Below are positions 1-8,237 of a stretch of DNA of 64,000 bases, one piece after another. This stretch comes from Atopobium sp. (GTDB lineage: Bacteria; Actinomycetota; Coriobacteriia; Coriobacteriales; Atopobiaceae). The DNA lies in contig JABZHR010000004.1 in NCBI GenBank assembly GCA_015258715.1, positions 1 through 64,000 on the forward strand. Direction: 5' to 3'. The notes under the pieces were generated by a model that saw only the letters and a list, made by a program, of their open reading frames with translations, searched no databases and had not been told where the DNA came from. A program made the translations under genes and the position numbers. How positions within the stretch are numbered: position 1 is the first letter of the stretch; each line of letters begins with the position of its first letter.

Positions 1-1
1 C

Positions 2-85
2 GTTGTCGTAAGCGCCATTGTAGACCCATGGGTCACTACCTTCTCTTTTGTTGTTGCACTAGCAATGAAAATTCAAGACTCATAA
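2..85 (+). CDS. C-terminus of an unidentified membrane protein (partial)
   Basis: An open frame enters from the left edge and stops at TAA 83-85. Its 27 residues begin VVVSAIVDPWVTTFSFVVAL and end MKIQDS. The composition suits the last membrane helix and short tail of an integral membrane protein. The other forward frame through here is cysteine-rich and looks like noise. Too little is visible to name a family, and a chance open frame is possible. Confidence 0.35.
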   Translation, partial: VVVSAIVDPWVTTFSFVVALAMKIQDS

Positions 86-196
86 ATTTTCTCCTAAATT
101 CCAATTTGTCACTTTGTCTATGCTACAACTTATATCAAACCGGTTTTTAATAAACTACTTCTATAGTTGCATGAAAAGGTTATAACGATAAAGCGA

Positions 197-252
197 TAAA
201 AAAAGAACCCTGCTCGGCCTCGGATATTAACCGGGGTGGCGCGGGTTCTTTG
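197..252 (-). terminator. Rho-independent terminator of tRNA-Pro
   Basis: On the minus strand AGAACCC pairs with GGGTTCT, with an inner GC-rich helix, and a run of seven T follows. It lies about 50 nt downstream of the tRNA 3' end. Confidence 0.75.
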
Positions 253-305
253 ACTAATATACCACATATAAAGAAAAGCCAATATTTTACGGCTTCGAGA
301 AATTC

Positions 306-382
<77 letters not shown>

Positions 383-461
383 TTTGCTTTTGATACGATA
401 GCATTCCAACATAAAATGAGCAAGCAATTCCCGGTAATCGTGAAGATAGAATGGGCTAGAC

Positions 462-773
462 ATGGACAACTTCTTTCAGCGCGCATTTTCAGTGGTCAGG
501 CAGATTCCTGAAGGTAGAGTCAGCACATATGGGCAGATAGCTCGCATGATAGGGGAGCCAAGAAAGGCTCGCTATGTGGGATTTGCCATGCATCAAAGTC
601 CTGGCGTTGCTGGCGGTGTGCCCTGTCATCGAGTAGTCTTTAAAGACGGCTCGCTGGCTCCCGGTTTTGCCTTTGGTGGACCAGACGCTCAGCGAGAGCT
701 TCTTGAGGCAGAAGGTGTGCAGTTTCTTGATGACGGCAGGATAGACATGAAGCACTTTCTGTGGGAAGTATAA
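462..773 (+). CDS. MGMT-family protein (small alkyltransferase-like)
   Basis: This 103-residue protein consists only of the DNA-binding, active-site domain of O6-alkylguanine-DNA alkyltransferases. The active-site motif PCHRV is intact with cysteine at residue 55, and the helix-turn-helix segment with an arginine-finger-like KARYVG precedes it. The usual N-terminal domain of Ada/Ogt enzymes is missing. The length matches alkyltransferase-like (ATL) proteins, but ATLs usually replace this cysteine with Trp or Ala, so real methyl transfer is plausible. It lies alone, divergent from tRNA-Pro. The role is direct alkylation repair or lesion flagging; which of the two cannot be read from sequence. 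Confidence 0.85.
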   Translation: MDNFFQRAFSVVRQIPEGRVSTYGQIARMIGEPRKARYVGFAMHQSPGVAGGVPCHRVVFKDGSLAPGFAFGGPDAQRELLEAEGVQFLDDGRIDMKHFLWEV

Positions 774-889
774 AAAGATGAAACAATATTTTATGTTGTG
801 AAATATTCTCCCAGCTAAGAAGTGCTGTTTGCTGGGTACAATCGCAGTGAGTTCCTGGTAGTTGACACGTTCCGTTTAATGGAGGTCAA

Positions 890-1462
890 ATGAAGCGTAG
901 CTCTAGCATGAGCAAGTTCTTTACTGCAATTTTTGTACTACTGGTAACGTCAGCCTTGAGTGTGGGCATTTTGTCTGGCTGCTCACAAACAGAAAACAAA
1001 CAAGACCAGACACAATCCACCACATCAGAGAAAAAAGAAGAAAAGAAAGACGAGAAAAAAGAGGATTCTTCAAGCTCCTCTAGCTCCTCATCAAACAATT
1101 CCAACGCAACTGGCTATGGCACCTATCAGATTCCTGATGGATTCAGCTTTGATAACAGTCTGTATCCAGATCTTCAAATTACCACACAGATTGATAAAGA
1201 CAGCCTTTGGCCTATTATCATTCGCATTGAGGGTACGGCAGATCAGTTTGATTTGATGAGAAAAGCAACAATCGATGCAGCTCAGAGAGCTCAGGTGCTT
1301 GAGTCTGCAGAAGAGATTGGCAACACCGTTGACCAGGCTCTTGCTCACCCAACAAACTACAATCTGACCGACTGCGCAATTCTTACCTCTGCACCAGAGT
1401 CCTACCGCAAGACCTACGTTATTACGTTTACTGTCAAGAGCCACTACGAGGTCAAGAAGTAG
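890..1462 (+). CDS. Putative lipoprotein of unknown function
   Basis: The 190-residue product starts with a basic segment and a hydrophobic helix ending in a lipobox L-S-G-C, with the lipidated cysteine at residue 31. A charged, low-complexity linker follows (Lys/Glu-rich, then a run of serines, about residues 35-70), which would span the cell wall. The C-terminal 115 residues form a compact mixed domain I do not recognise. A strong GGAGG precedes the ATG. It appears monocistronic and is followed by the repeat nest. Surface anchoring is well supported; function is unknown. Confidence 0.75.
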   Translation: MKRSSSMSKFFTAIFVLLVTSALSVGILSGCSQTENKQDQTQSTTSEKKEEKKDEKKEDSSSSSSSSSNNSNATGYGTYQIPDGFSFDNSLYPDLQITTQIDKDSLWPIIIRIEGTADQFDLMRKATIDAAQRAQVLESAEEIGNTVDQALAHPTNYNLTDCAILTSAPESYRKTYVITFTVKSHYEVKK

Positions 1463-1528
1463 TTTGAACTGTACTGCTTATTAGCTTAGCTGCAACAAAC
1501 ATTGAACCAAAAAGGCGCCTGCACAATA

Positions 1529-1570
1529 AACTGCCTCCCATTTCTTGGACATAAGAAATGGGAGGCAGTT
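1529..1570. repeat. Long perfect hairpin, copy 1 of a repeated inverted repeat
   Basis: Arms 1529-1546 and 1553-1570 form a perfect 18-bp stem (AACTGCCTCCCATTTCTT) with a 6-nt loop. No T-run follows, so it is not a standard terminator although it lies about 65 bp after the lipoprotein gene. The right arm recurs at 1970-1987. Confidence 0.8.
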
Positions 1571-1812
1571 CATATGCGGGTGATTATGATTCTGCAGCGT
1601 GTTAGTGTTGGCTTTTAGGCCTGGCGCACAAAATAGCGCAGCTTTGGTAGGTTCTGCCGAAGAATCGACATGTTCCTAATCAAGATAGTTAGGCAGCTAG
1701 GCGGTCGTACTACCTGATATGCATCTCTATGCATAAACTTCATCTAATATGCTTAAACATGAATAGACTAATATAAGAAATTTAACTATCGATAAATTTA
1801 GTATCTACGGAA

Positions 1813-1939
1813 CACACCTAAGTCAGATATTCTGCTCAATTGCGGGCATTTTACACACCTAATGAAGATAATCTGCACGTTTGTGGTAATTTCTGCGTCA
1901 TGTATACGTCTTTTTAACAGATTATCTGACTTAGGTGTG
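1813..1939. repeat. Nest of three related 22-bp repeats, two direct and one inverted
   Basis: CACACCTAAGTCAGATATTC plus TG lies at 1813-1834. A near-identical inverted copy (one mismatch) is at 1918-1939. A diverged direct copy starting CACACCTAA and ending AGATAATCTG is at 1854-1875. No open frame of useful length lies inside. This could be the ends of a small defective mobile element or a regulatory-protein array. Confidence 0.7.
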
Positions 1940-1943
1940 CTTT

Positions 1944-1987
1944 GAACTGCCTCCTATTTCTCGTGTCCAAGAAATGGGAGGCAGTTC
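1944..1987. repeat. Long hairpin, copy 2 of the repeated inverted repeat
   Basis: Arms 1944-1961 and 1970-1987 form an 18-bp stem with one G-T wobble. The sequence is nearly identical to the hairpin at 1529-1570. Together the two copies bracket about 370 bp without a gene. The whole 1463-2039 interval holds only these repeats and AT-rich spacer. Confidence 0.8.
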
Positions 1988-2039
1988 ACAAGCGAGTGCC
2001 TTTCTTGTAAACGTGAACTGAACTGTTTAGGAGAGCGAC

Positions 2040-2528
2040 TTACGCAAGTGGCTTATATGCATCATCAACATTGATGTGGCAATAGCCACCAGGATTCTTC
2101 TTCAGGTAGTCCTGATGATATTCCTCAGCAAGCACGTAGTTATCCAGTGGCTCAACCTCAACGGCAAGCTTCTGACCAAACAGAGATTCCTGCACAGACA
2201 TAATGCGGTCAATAACAGGCAAATCCGCGTCGTTTGTGTAATAGATGCCGGTGCGATACTGCCTACCAACGTCGTTGCCCTGTTTATTGACCGAGAGGGG
2301 ATCGATAACCCTAAAGTAGTAACGCAGGATGTCATAGAGGCTTACAACGCTCTGGTCATAGGTTACATGCACTGTTTCTGCATGATCTGTGGCCTTAACC
2401 TCCTGATAGTTGGTATCCAAGGTCTTTCCATTTGCATAGCCAACAGTGGTTGCGGTAACGCCCTTAATTCTGGAGAAGTACTCTTCAAGACCCCAGAAAC
2501 ATCCACCTGCTAGATAAATCTCTGCCAT
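2040..2528 (-). CDS. msrA: Peptide-methionine (S)-S-oxide reductase
   Basis: MsrA reduces the S-epimer of methionine sulfoxide in proteins, with electrons from thioredoxin. The 162-residue protein opens with the diagnostic catalytic motif GCFWG (nucleophilic Cys10) and retains the later YHQDYL and NPGGYC segments. The latter supplies a cysteine for disulfide recycling. A perfect AGGAGG lies upstream of the ATG. No msrB is fused or adjacent. It fits the oxidative-stress theme with the nearby hcp, NADH oxidase and trxB. The Crp/Fnr gene just upstream on the same strand (26 bp) could be cotranscribed. Confidence 0.95.
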   Translation of the reverse strand: MAEIYLAGGCFWGLEEYFSRIKGVTATTVGYANGKTLDTNYQEVKATDHAETVHVTYDQSVVSLYDILRYYFRVIDPLSVNKQGNDVGRQYRTGIYYTNDADLPVIDRIMSVQESLFGQKLAVEVEPLDNYVLAEEYHQDYLKKNPGGYCHINVDDAYKPLA

Positions 2529-2554
2529 AAAAGCCTCCTAAGGCTGAATTACTG

Positions 2555-3223
2555 TTATAAAAGTTTGAAGTGACTTCGCTTTACTTCAAAGACGCCTTCT
2601 TTACTCAAAGAAGATATTACCGCGCTTAAGGCGCTTCTATCTACACCAAGATAATCAGCAAGCTGTTGGCGATTGTAGGGGATATCAAACTCCGCAGAGC
2701 CTGTTGCTTGAGAGCGTGTATTCAAGTACGCCATCAGCTTGCCGCGAATACTTTTTGGAGCAGCATCTTGAATACGACGGCTCAGCATGATGTTTTTCTG
2801 CGCAATGGAAGCCATAAGGTTTCTGGTAATAATATCCACGCCGCCGCAAATGTCACACGTTCTGGTAGTAATCTGTCGCAGGTCAAGCAGCAGAATCGCA
2901 GACGTCTCCGTGGCAACCACCGAGGTCAAGAGCGGTACGTTTCCAAGAGCTGCATATGCCTCTCCAAACGTCTCTCCCGTATGGAAGGCTCCCATAACAG
3001 AAATATTGCCCTGTGCGTCTGATCCCTCAACATGAATAGCGCCGGAGACTACAATGCCAAACTGATGAGCTTTATCACCAGCGCATAGAATAATCTCTCC
3101 AGGCTTATACGTACGTACCACCGCACGTAGATGCTTCAGCAAAGCTTCAAGCTGCTCTGGCTTTACACCTTTAAACACCACCGTATTGAGCAAAAACGAA
3201 GGCTTAATATCTTGCAAGTTCAT
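2555..3223 (-). CDS. Crp/Fnr-family transcriptional regulator, probable HcpR-type
   Basis: This 222-residue protein has an N-terminal cyclic-nucleotide-binding-like beta barrel (about 15-130), a dimer helix, and a C-terminal winged helix with recognition segment NRQQLADYLGVDRSALS. It lacks the N-terminal cysteine cluster of true Fnr; the only CxxC is in the middle (RTCDICGG). It is divergent from hcp, and a perfect 14-bp palindrome lies in the shared 134-bp intergenic region. This is the standard arrangement of nitrosative-stress HcpR regulators, so activation of hcp in response to NO is the likely role. The ligand is unknown; heme is possible by family precedent. Confidence 0.8.
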   Translation of the reverse strand: MNLQDIKPSFLLNTVVFKGVKPEQLEALLKHLRAVVRTYKPGEIILCAGDKAHQFGIVVSGAIHVEGSDAQGNISVMGAFHTGETFGEAYAALGNVPLLTSVVATETSAILLLDLRQITTRTCDICGGVDIITRNLMASIAQKNIMLSRRIQDAAPKSIRGKLMAYLNTRSQATGSAEFDIPYNRQQLADYLGVDRSALSAVISSLSKEGVFEVKRSHFKLL

Positions 3224-3258
3224 TGACGCTCCAAAAATTCCTCAACAAAAATCGTTTT

Positions 3259-3272
3259 GTTGTAATTACAAC
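3259..3272. promoter_or_regulatory. Palindromic operator of the Crp/Fnr regulator upstream of hcp
   Basis: GTTGTAATTACAAC is a perfect 14-bp palindrome in the intergenic region between the divergent regulator and hcp. A TGTAAT hexamer at 3292-3297 could be the hcp -10. That would put the operator centre close to -40, the class II activator position of Crp/Fnr proteins. The promoter itself is inferred. Confidence 0.7.
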
Positions 3273-3357
3273 ATACCTTATTCCACATTCCTGTAATCAT
3301 GAAACCCAGAAGAGCAAATCTCTTCTCGCTATATGGTTTTTATGGAGAGGAAAAATA

Positions 3358-4950
3358 GTGGATAACAAGATGTTCTGTTTCCAGTGTGAGCAGACTGCTG
3401 CTTGTACTGCATGTACCGGTGCTGCTGGCGTTTGTGGCAAGCCTTTTGACGTCGCGTTTGCTCAGGACGAGCTCACCGGCGCTCTGGTTGGTCTTTCTCG
3501 CGCTGAGCTTGCTGCTGGCAAGCGTTCTAACCGCGCTGACCAGCTGATTGTTGACGGCCTGTTTACCTGCATCACCAACGTCAACTTTGACAAGGGTGCT
3601 GTTGACGCAATTATCGCTCAGGTTCGTGACGAGAAGAATCGTCTGGCTGCAGAGGCTGGCGTAGAGCCTGTTGAGGATCTTCCTCTTGGCGGCGTTTGGT
3701 CCGACAACGAGGACATTAGGTCCCTCAAGTCCCTCATTCTCTTTGGTATCCGTGGTATGGCTGCTTATGCTTATCACGCTCGCGTTCTTGGCAAGACCGA
3801 CGACGCAGTTGACGCTTTCTTTGTAAAGGCACTTGCTGCTCTTGCTACTGAGTCTTCCGTTGACGTTTTGCTGCCTCTTACCCTTGAGGTAGGCGAGGTC
3901 AACCTCAAGTGCATGGCTCTTCTCGACAGCGCAAATACCGGCGCTTATGGCACCCCAGTTCCAACTGAGGTTCCTCTGACTATTGAGCCAGGTCCTTTCA
4001 TTGTTGTCTCTGGTCACGACCTTCTTGACCTCCAGATGATCCTTGAGCAGACCGAGGGAACCGGCGTTAACGTTTACACTCACGGCGAGATGCTCCCAGC
4101 TCACGGTTACCCAGAGCTCAAGAAGTATCCACAGCTCAAAGGCAACTTTGGTACCGCATGGCAGAACCAGCAGAAGGAGTTCAAGGACATTCCAGCACCT
4201 GTTGTCTTCACCACTAACTGCCTCATGCCACCTCGTCCTAGCTACAAGGACCGCGTCTACACTACCGAGCTTGTTGCCTTCCCAGAGCTCGTTCACATTG
4301 ACGAGGACGCTAACGGCAAGAAAGACTTCAGTGCTGTTATCAAACAGGCTCAGGAGCTTGGCGGATACGCTGAGGCTCAGGAGCTCACCGGTATCAACGG
4401 TGGCCACAAGGTAACCACCGGCTTTAGCCATGGTGCCGTTCTTGGCATTGCCGATAAGATCATCGATGCTGTTAAGCAGGGCGCTATTAAGCACTTCTTT
4501 GTTGTTGGCGGCTGCGACGGCGCTCGCCCTGGTCGTAACTACTACACCGAGTTTGTTGAGCAGACTCCTGCAGACTCCGTTGTCCTCACCGTTGCTTGCG
4601 GTAAGTTCCGCTTCAACGACCTTGACCTGGGCACTATTGGTGGCATCCCTCGTATTCTTGACGTTGGTCAGTGCAATGACGCTTACGGCGCTGTTCAGAT
4701 TGCGACCGCTCTTGCAAATGCATTCGACTGCGGCGTTAACGACCTGCCACTGAGCTTTGTTCTGTCTTGGTATGAGCAGAAGGCAGTGTGCGTCCTTCTG
4801 ACTCTGCTACACCTTGGCATCAAGAACATCAAGCTTGGACCAACTCTTCCTGCATTTGTCAGCCCTAACGTCCTTAACATTCTTGTTGAGAACTACGGTA
4901 TTGGCCCAATCGGCGATGCTTCCGAGGATCTTGCTCAGATGCTTGCCTAA
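3358..4950 (+). CDS. hcp: Hydroxylamine reductase (hybrid cluster protein)
   Basis: Hcp carries an Fe-S cluster plus a hybrid Fe-S-O cluster and reduces hydroxylamine to ammonia; in other bacteria it also acts as an NO reductase. The N-terminus shows the cluster cysteines MFCFQCEQTA and a further cysteine-rich stretch, and later C/H/E ligand segments such as GCDGARPG and ACGKFRF are present. The frame is open upstream, but GTG 3358 is preceded by GGAGAGG at 7-nt spacing, giving 530 residues, the usual length. The upstream extension has no ribosome site and is spurious. Probably activated by the divergent Crp/Fnr protein. A terminator follows. Confidence 0.96.
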   Translation: MDNKMFCFQCEQTAACTACTGAAGVCGKPFDVAFAQDELTGALVGLSRAELAAGKRSNRADQLIVDGLFTCITNVNFDKGAVDAIIAQVRDEKNRLAAEAGVEPVEDLPLGGVWSDNEDIRSLKSLILFGIRGMAAYAYHARVLGKTDDAVDAFFVKALAALATESSVDVLLPLTLEVGEVNLKCMALLDSANTGAYGTPVPTEVPLTIEPGPFIVVSGHDLLDLQMILEQTEGTGVNVYTHGEMLPAHGYPELKKYPQLKGNFGTAWQNQQKEFKDIPAPVVFTTNCLMPPRPSYKDRVYTTELVAFPELVHIDEDANGKKDFSAVIKQAQELGGYAEAQELTGINGGHKVTTGFSHGAVLGIADKIIDAVKQGAIKHFFVVGGCDGARPGRNYYTEFVEQTPADSVVLTVACGKFRFNDLDLGTIGGIPRILDVGQCNDAYGAVQIATALANAFDCGVNDLPLSFVLSWYEQKAVCVLLTLLHLGIKNIKLGPTLPAFVSPNVLNILVENYGIGPIGDASEDLAQMLA

Positions 4951-4984
4951 TTGGCGAGAAATCCCTCTAGTCCTTTCCTTAAAA

Positions 4985-5017
4985 TGCCTCCTAGCTACGC
5001 GCCGGGAGGCGTTTTTT
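4985..5017 (+). terminator. Terminator of hcp
   Basis: GCCTCC pairs with GGAGGC across a 12-14 nt loop, followed by six T. A copy of the TTCTCGCCA family (inverted) lies between the hcp stop and this hairpin. Confidence 0.85.
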
Positions 5018-5103
5018 GATCGTGGATTTTGTGGATCTAGTCAGGTCGTCAAAATAACTCAAAGATAGATCGGTATTCTTCATTTCATTACGGAAGGAAA
5101 AAT

Positions 5104-5475
5104 ATGAGAATACTTACAGTTAATGACTTAAAGAATCTTGCTGAATTAATTGATCCAAATATACAAATTGATAAAACTATGATTGAGTGTTTTGCTCAGA
5201 TCTGTGATCACTACAATAGGGTCCCTTTAACTGAAATTGAATGTCCTACTATTAACTGGAATGCTTTTGCTTATACATTTTATATCGTCAATTTAAGGCC
5301 ACTCAGAAATCAAAATGAATTATTAGCGGCGGTCGCAATATACTCTTTTTTAAATGTAAACGGCTATGACTTTGATCCCTCATTACAAGATTTGATGGCT
5401 CATATTAATCTATTAAAGTCAGACCAATACTTTGCCCACGAATTTTGCTCATGGGTTGAACTAGAAATCATGTAA
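5104..5475 (+). CDS. Small protein resembling a degenerate Fic/Doc fold
   Basis: This AT-rich 123-residue gene starts at an ATG after GGAAGGA. Residues about 70-105 (LLAAVAIYSFLNVNGYDFDP, then SLQDLMAHI) resemble the helix after the Doc active site, where family members read DGNKRTALAAALTFLxLNGY. The catalytic HxFxDGN(K/R) motif is absent; the matching place reads LRNQNELLAA. No antitoxin-like gene precedes it. It faces the HNH nuclease gene tail to tail with 7 bp between them. It may be an inactive toxin relative or an unrelated helical protein. The fold call is tentative; the gene itself is likely real. Confidence 0.5.
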   Translation: MRILTVNDLKNLAELIDPNIQIDKTMIECFAQICDHYNRVPLTEIECPTINWNAFAYTFYIVNLRPLRNQNELLAAVAIYSFLNVNGYDFDPSLQDLMAHINLLKSDQYFAHEFCSWVELEIM

Positions 5476-5482
5476 TTAAGCC

Positions 5483-6604
5483 TTATATTAAAATTTCTGT
5501 TTCAGCCATGAATTGATCAAAATGTCTTTCTAGCTGTTTTTCATTTGGATAAGCATCAAGATAAACGGGCATGTGTAGCTGCTTTTTATTGAAATCAAAA
5601 TATTCAGTTTTATCAAGCAGTTTGGATAATCTAATACGCTTACTATCAGGTTCAACTGATAGTAAATGTGCGTCAAAAAGAAGATGCAAATCAGACCTTA
5701 GAAGAATTCCATTGGTAACTATTTGCGTTTTAGGTCCACGATATTGACCAATATGAGCTGCCTGTAAAACCTGAGGGACATCGTTTCCAGAGATAGCACA
5801 TCTATTTGCATACGCTTTTAACAAGTCATTTCTAAACTGAGCCTGACCTTGTCTGCGCACGGATTCTCTGAATTCTTTAATTCGCTCATCAGTATCATCT
5901 ATTTGCTCAAGTTGATTTTGAATCTCTGGCTTGAGTTCATCAAAACCTGCTGAAATAAAAGATGAATTTTTAACTGTTTTGGCGTTAACCGGTCCATGGA
6001 GAGTAAACATTCCAGTAGCACTGTTATAACGCTCTACAAACGCTAATCCCATCACTTTATATTTCTTATTTTTATCCTTAATAAATAAACCAATGGGGAG
6101 ACCGTCATTTAGGCAATTCATTAAAAGTGCGTTGTACAACTTTGACTGTACTTGGTTTCCTTGTGTCTTAATATGCTCACTGTACTCAATTGACCAGGTA
6201 TCATCAGAATAGTAAATTGGCTCTCCATCTTCATACAGACCATTACCATTTGAAGTATGAACTGAGAGCGCGTACTGCTTTAATCCATAAGAAACTTTGC
6301 TTTTAGACGGACTATAAATTCCGGAATCCCTAGAAATAGGAATTCCACCAACGGTAAATCCTTTTTCTAGACGATGGGGGAGTTTATCAATCTCACTATT
6401 TTCATGATCGATAAACCATTGATATGCAGAGACAAATTCTTTAGGAGCAACTTTAAATGCTCTTTCAAGAGTTGGATTAAAGATCGTGCATTCTGTAATG
6501 ATCTGATCAAACATCCCAGTCTCCTCATTATCGACCTGTACAAACACTAAGTTTTTCTCGCCACTGTGTAAAGATCTACAACCAAATTGCTTCACGAACC
6601 CCAA
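5483..6604 (-). CDS. SRA-like / HNH endonuclease, candidate modification-dependent restriction enzyme
   Basis: The 373-residue protein has a C-terminal HNH domain (about 265-340): CAISG, then AAHI, then TNGILLRSDLHLLFDAHLLS, giving the His, Asn and His of the fold. Residues about 75-205 resemble an SRA base-binding domain, with GIPISRDSGIY, YEDGEPIYYSDD and a helix ending NDGLPIGLF. SRA-HNH proteins are type IV enzymes that cut DNA containing modified cytosine. No methyltransferase partner is adjacent, as expected for type IV. The codon use and AT-richness differ from neighbouring housekeeping genes, suggesting transfer. The HNH call is firm; the SRA call is moderate. Confidence 0.8.
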   Translation of the reverse strand: MGFVKQFGCRSLHSGEKNLVFVQVDNEETGMFDQIITECTIFNPTLERAFKVAPKEFVSAYQWFIDHENSEIDKLPHRLEKGFTVGGIPISRDSGIYSPSKSKVSYGLKQYALSVHTSNGNGLYEDGEPIYYSDDTWSIEYSEHIKTQGNQVQSKLYNALLMNCLNDGLPIGLFIKDKNKKYKVMGLAFVERYNSATGMFTLHGPVNAKTVKNSSFISAGFDELKPEIQNQLEQIDDTDERIKEFRESVRRQGQAQFRNDLLKAYANRCAISGNDVPQVLQAAHIGQYRGPKTQIVTNGILLRSDLHLLFDAHLLSVEPDSKRIRLSKLLDKTEYFDFNKKQLHMPVYLDAYPNEKQLERHFDQFMAETEILI

Positions 6605-6727
6605 ATATTCGATTTATTAAAGAACGTTCAAGAATGACGCTCTTCTCGATAACAGAATGTGGCATAATGCCACTGTCAAAGTAACAATTAATGTTAGTCA
6701 TTAGTAGCATTTAACAGAGGGGTTTCT

Positions 6728-8071
6728 ATGGCTAAAGTTGCAGTTATCGGTTGTACCCACGCAGGCGTTTTTGCCACTTCTTCAATCCTGGGTGCACACC
6801 CAGATTGGGAGGTCCACGTCTTTGAGCGCAATGACACGGTTTCCTTCCTGTCTTGCGGCATTGCTCTTTGGGTAGGTGACCACGTAAGCGATCCTAACAA
6901 GATGTTCTACAGCTCTCCAGAAGCCCTTGAAGAGGCTGGCGCTCACGTTCACATGACCACCAACGTCACTTCCGCAGATGTTAAGACCAAGCACGTTTCT
7001 TGGGAGGATCTCAAGACGGGCGAGACTTTTGAGGACGACTTCGACTATCTTGTAGTCACTACCGGCTCTAAGCCAATCGTTCCTCCACTGCCTGGCATCG
7101 ACGGACCTCGCGTTCTTCAGTGCAAAAACTGGGCTGACGGCCGTCGCATTCACGACACTATGGCAGAGTCCAAGTCCGCTATTGTCATCGGCGCTGGCTA
7201 CATTGGTGCCGAGCTTGCAGAGCAGCTCTCTGAGCGTCAGAAGGCAGTCACTCTCATCGACATGCTTCCTCGCGTTCTGGCAAAGAACTTTGACAAGGCA
7301 ATTACCGATCAGGTTGAGGCTGCATACAAGGAGCACGGCGTCACCCTTGCACTTGGCGAGAAGGTCATGAGCTTTGAGGACAATGGCGATTCCGTCACCG
7401 TTGTTACCGATAAGGGCTCCTACACCGCAGATTACGCAATTCTGGGCATTGGCTTCCTGCCTCGCACTGACCTCTTTGACGGCCAGCTTGATATGCTGCC
7501 TAACGGCGCTATCAAGGTTGACGAGTACATGCGCACCAGCGAGCCTGGCGTCTTTGCAGCTGGCGACTCTGCTTCCATCATTTTCAACGTCACTGGTAAA
7601 GAGGACTACATTCCTCTGGCAACCAACGCTGTCCGTCAGGGTCTGCACGTTGGTCCTAACATGCTTGAGCCAACTGCTGCTTATGCAGGTACTCAGGCTT
7701 CCAGTGCAGTTCAGCTCTACAACTACTCCATGGCAGCAGCAGGCCTCACCGTTGAGGGTGGCAAGGTTCGTGGCTACGAGTACGATTCCGTTTCCATCAC
7801 CGAGAACTACCGTCCTGAGTTCATGCTGACCACCGAGCCAGTTACCGCTACACTCGTCTGGGATCCAGAGACTCGCCTCATCAAGGGCGCACAGTTCTTC
7901 TCGACACATGACGATGTTGCTCAGGCAGCAAACGTTGTCTCCGTGGCCATTGCCGCTGGTATGACCATCGACAACCTTGCAGCTGTTGACCTTCTGTTCC
8001 AGCCAAACTTCACCAACCCAGTCAACTACATTGGCTCCGTTGCTATGGCTGCCTGCGCAAAGGCCAAATAA
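6728..8071 (+). CDS. nox: FAD-dependent NADH oxidase (water-forming type)
   Basis: The protein (447 residues) belongs to the NADH oxidase / CoA-disulfide reductase family of flavoproteins. It shows an N-terminal FAD site with the active-site His11, the redox cysteine in SFLSCG (Cys43), an NAD-binding GAGYIGAELAEQL near residue 155, and the second FAD motif ending in FAAGDSAS. The single cysteine fits four-electron reduction of O2 to water with NADH, giving an anaerobe or microaerophile O2 scavenging and NAD+ recycling. AGAGGGG precedes the ATG. It is monocistronic with its own terminator. CoA-disulfide reductase is the alternative function. Confidence 0.88.
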   Translation: MAKVAVIGCTHAGVFATSSILGAHPDWEVHVFERNDTVSFLSCGIALWVGDHVSDPNKMFYSSPEALEEAGAHVHMTTNVTSADVKTKHVSWEDLKTGETFEDDFDYLVVTTGSKPIVPPLPGIDGPRVLQCKNWADGRRIHDTMAESKSAIVIGAGYIGAELAEQLSERQKAVTLIDMLPRVLAKNFDKAITDQVEAAYKEHGVTLALGEKVMSFEDNGDSVTVVTDKGSYTADYAILGIGFLPRTDLFDGQLDMLPNGAIKVDEYMRTSEPGVFAAGDSASIIFNVTGKEDYIPLATNAVRQGLHVGPNMLEPTAAYAGTQASSAVQLYNYSMAAAGLTVEGGKVRGYEYDSVSITENYRPEFMLTTEPVTATLVWDPETRLIKGAQFFSTHDDVAQAANVVSVAIAAGMTIDNLAAVDLLFQPNFTNPVNYIGSVAMAACAKAK

Positions 8072-8099
8072 GCTCCGCGTATAACACGCAATAAAAGAG

Positions 8100-8133
8100 A
8101 AGGAAGCTGGTATTTCTGCCGGCTTCCTTTTTT
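8100..8133 (+). terminator. Terminator of nox
   Basis: GGAAGC pairs with GCTTCC through an interrupted GC stem, followed by six T. Confidence 0.85.
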
Positions 8134-8237
8134 GCTATCGAGCCCGAGCCTAGCTCGATTAATGCCTGTTTTGGACGACCGTGCATCAATCTTGAGACGA
8201 CGCCCTGCTTGAATCGACGCCTATTTTGAAGCGGTGG

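Noticed and set aside
1529..1570. Hairpin as the lipoprotein gene terminator
   Set aside because: The stem is long and perfect but no T-run follows. A near copy 400 bp away points to a repeat element instead, though a terminator role is not excluded.
3223..3357. N-terminal extension of hcp by about 45 codons
   Set aside because: It overlaps the promoter and operator region and has no ribosome site. GTG 3358 with GGAGAGG gives the family-typical start.
3340..4494. 384-residue open frame antisense to hcp
   Set aside because: It is a shadow of the strongly biased codons of hcp, has no ribosome site and shows no recognisable domain.
6782..7909. 375-residue open frame antisense to nox
   Set aside because: It mirrors nox codon bias, is rich in unlikely residues and lacks a start signal.
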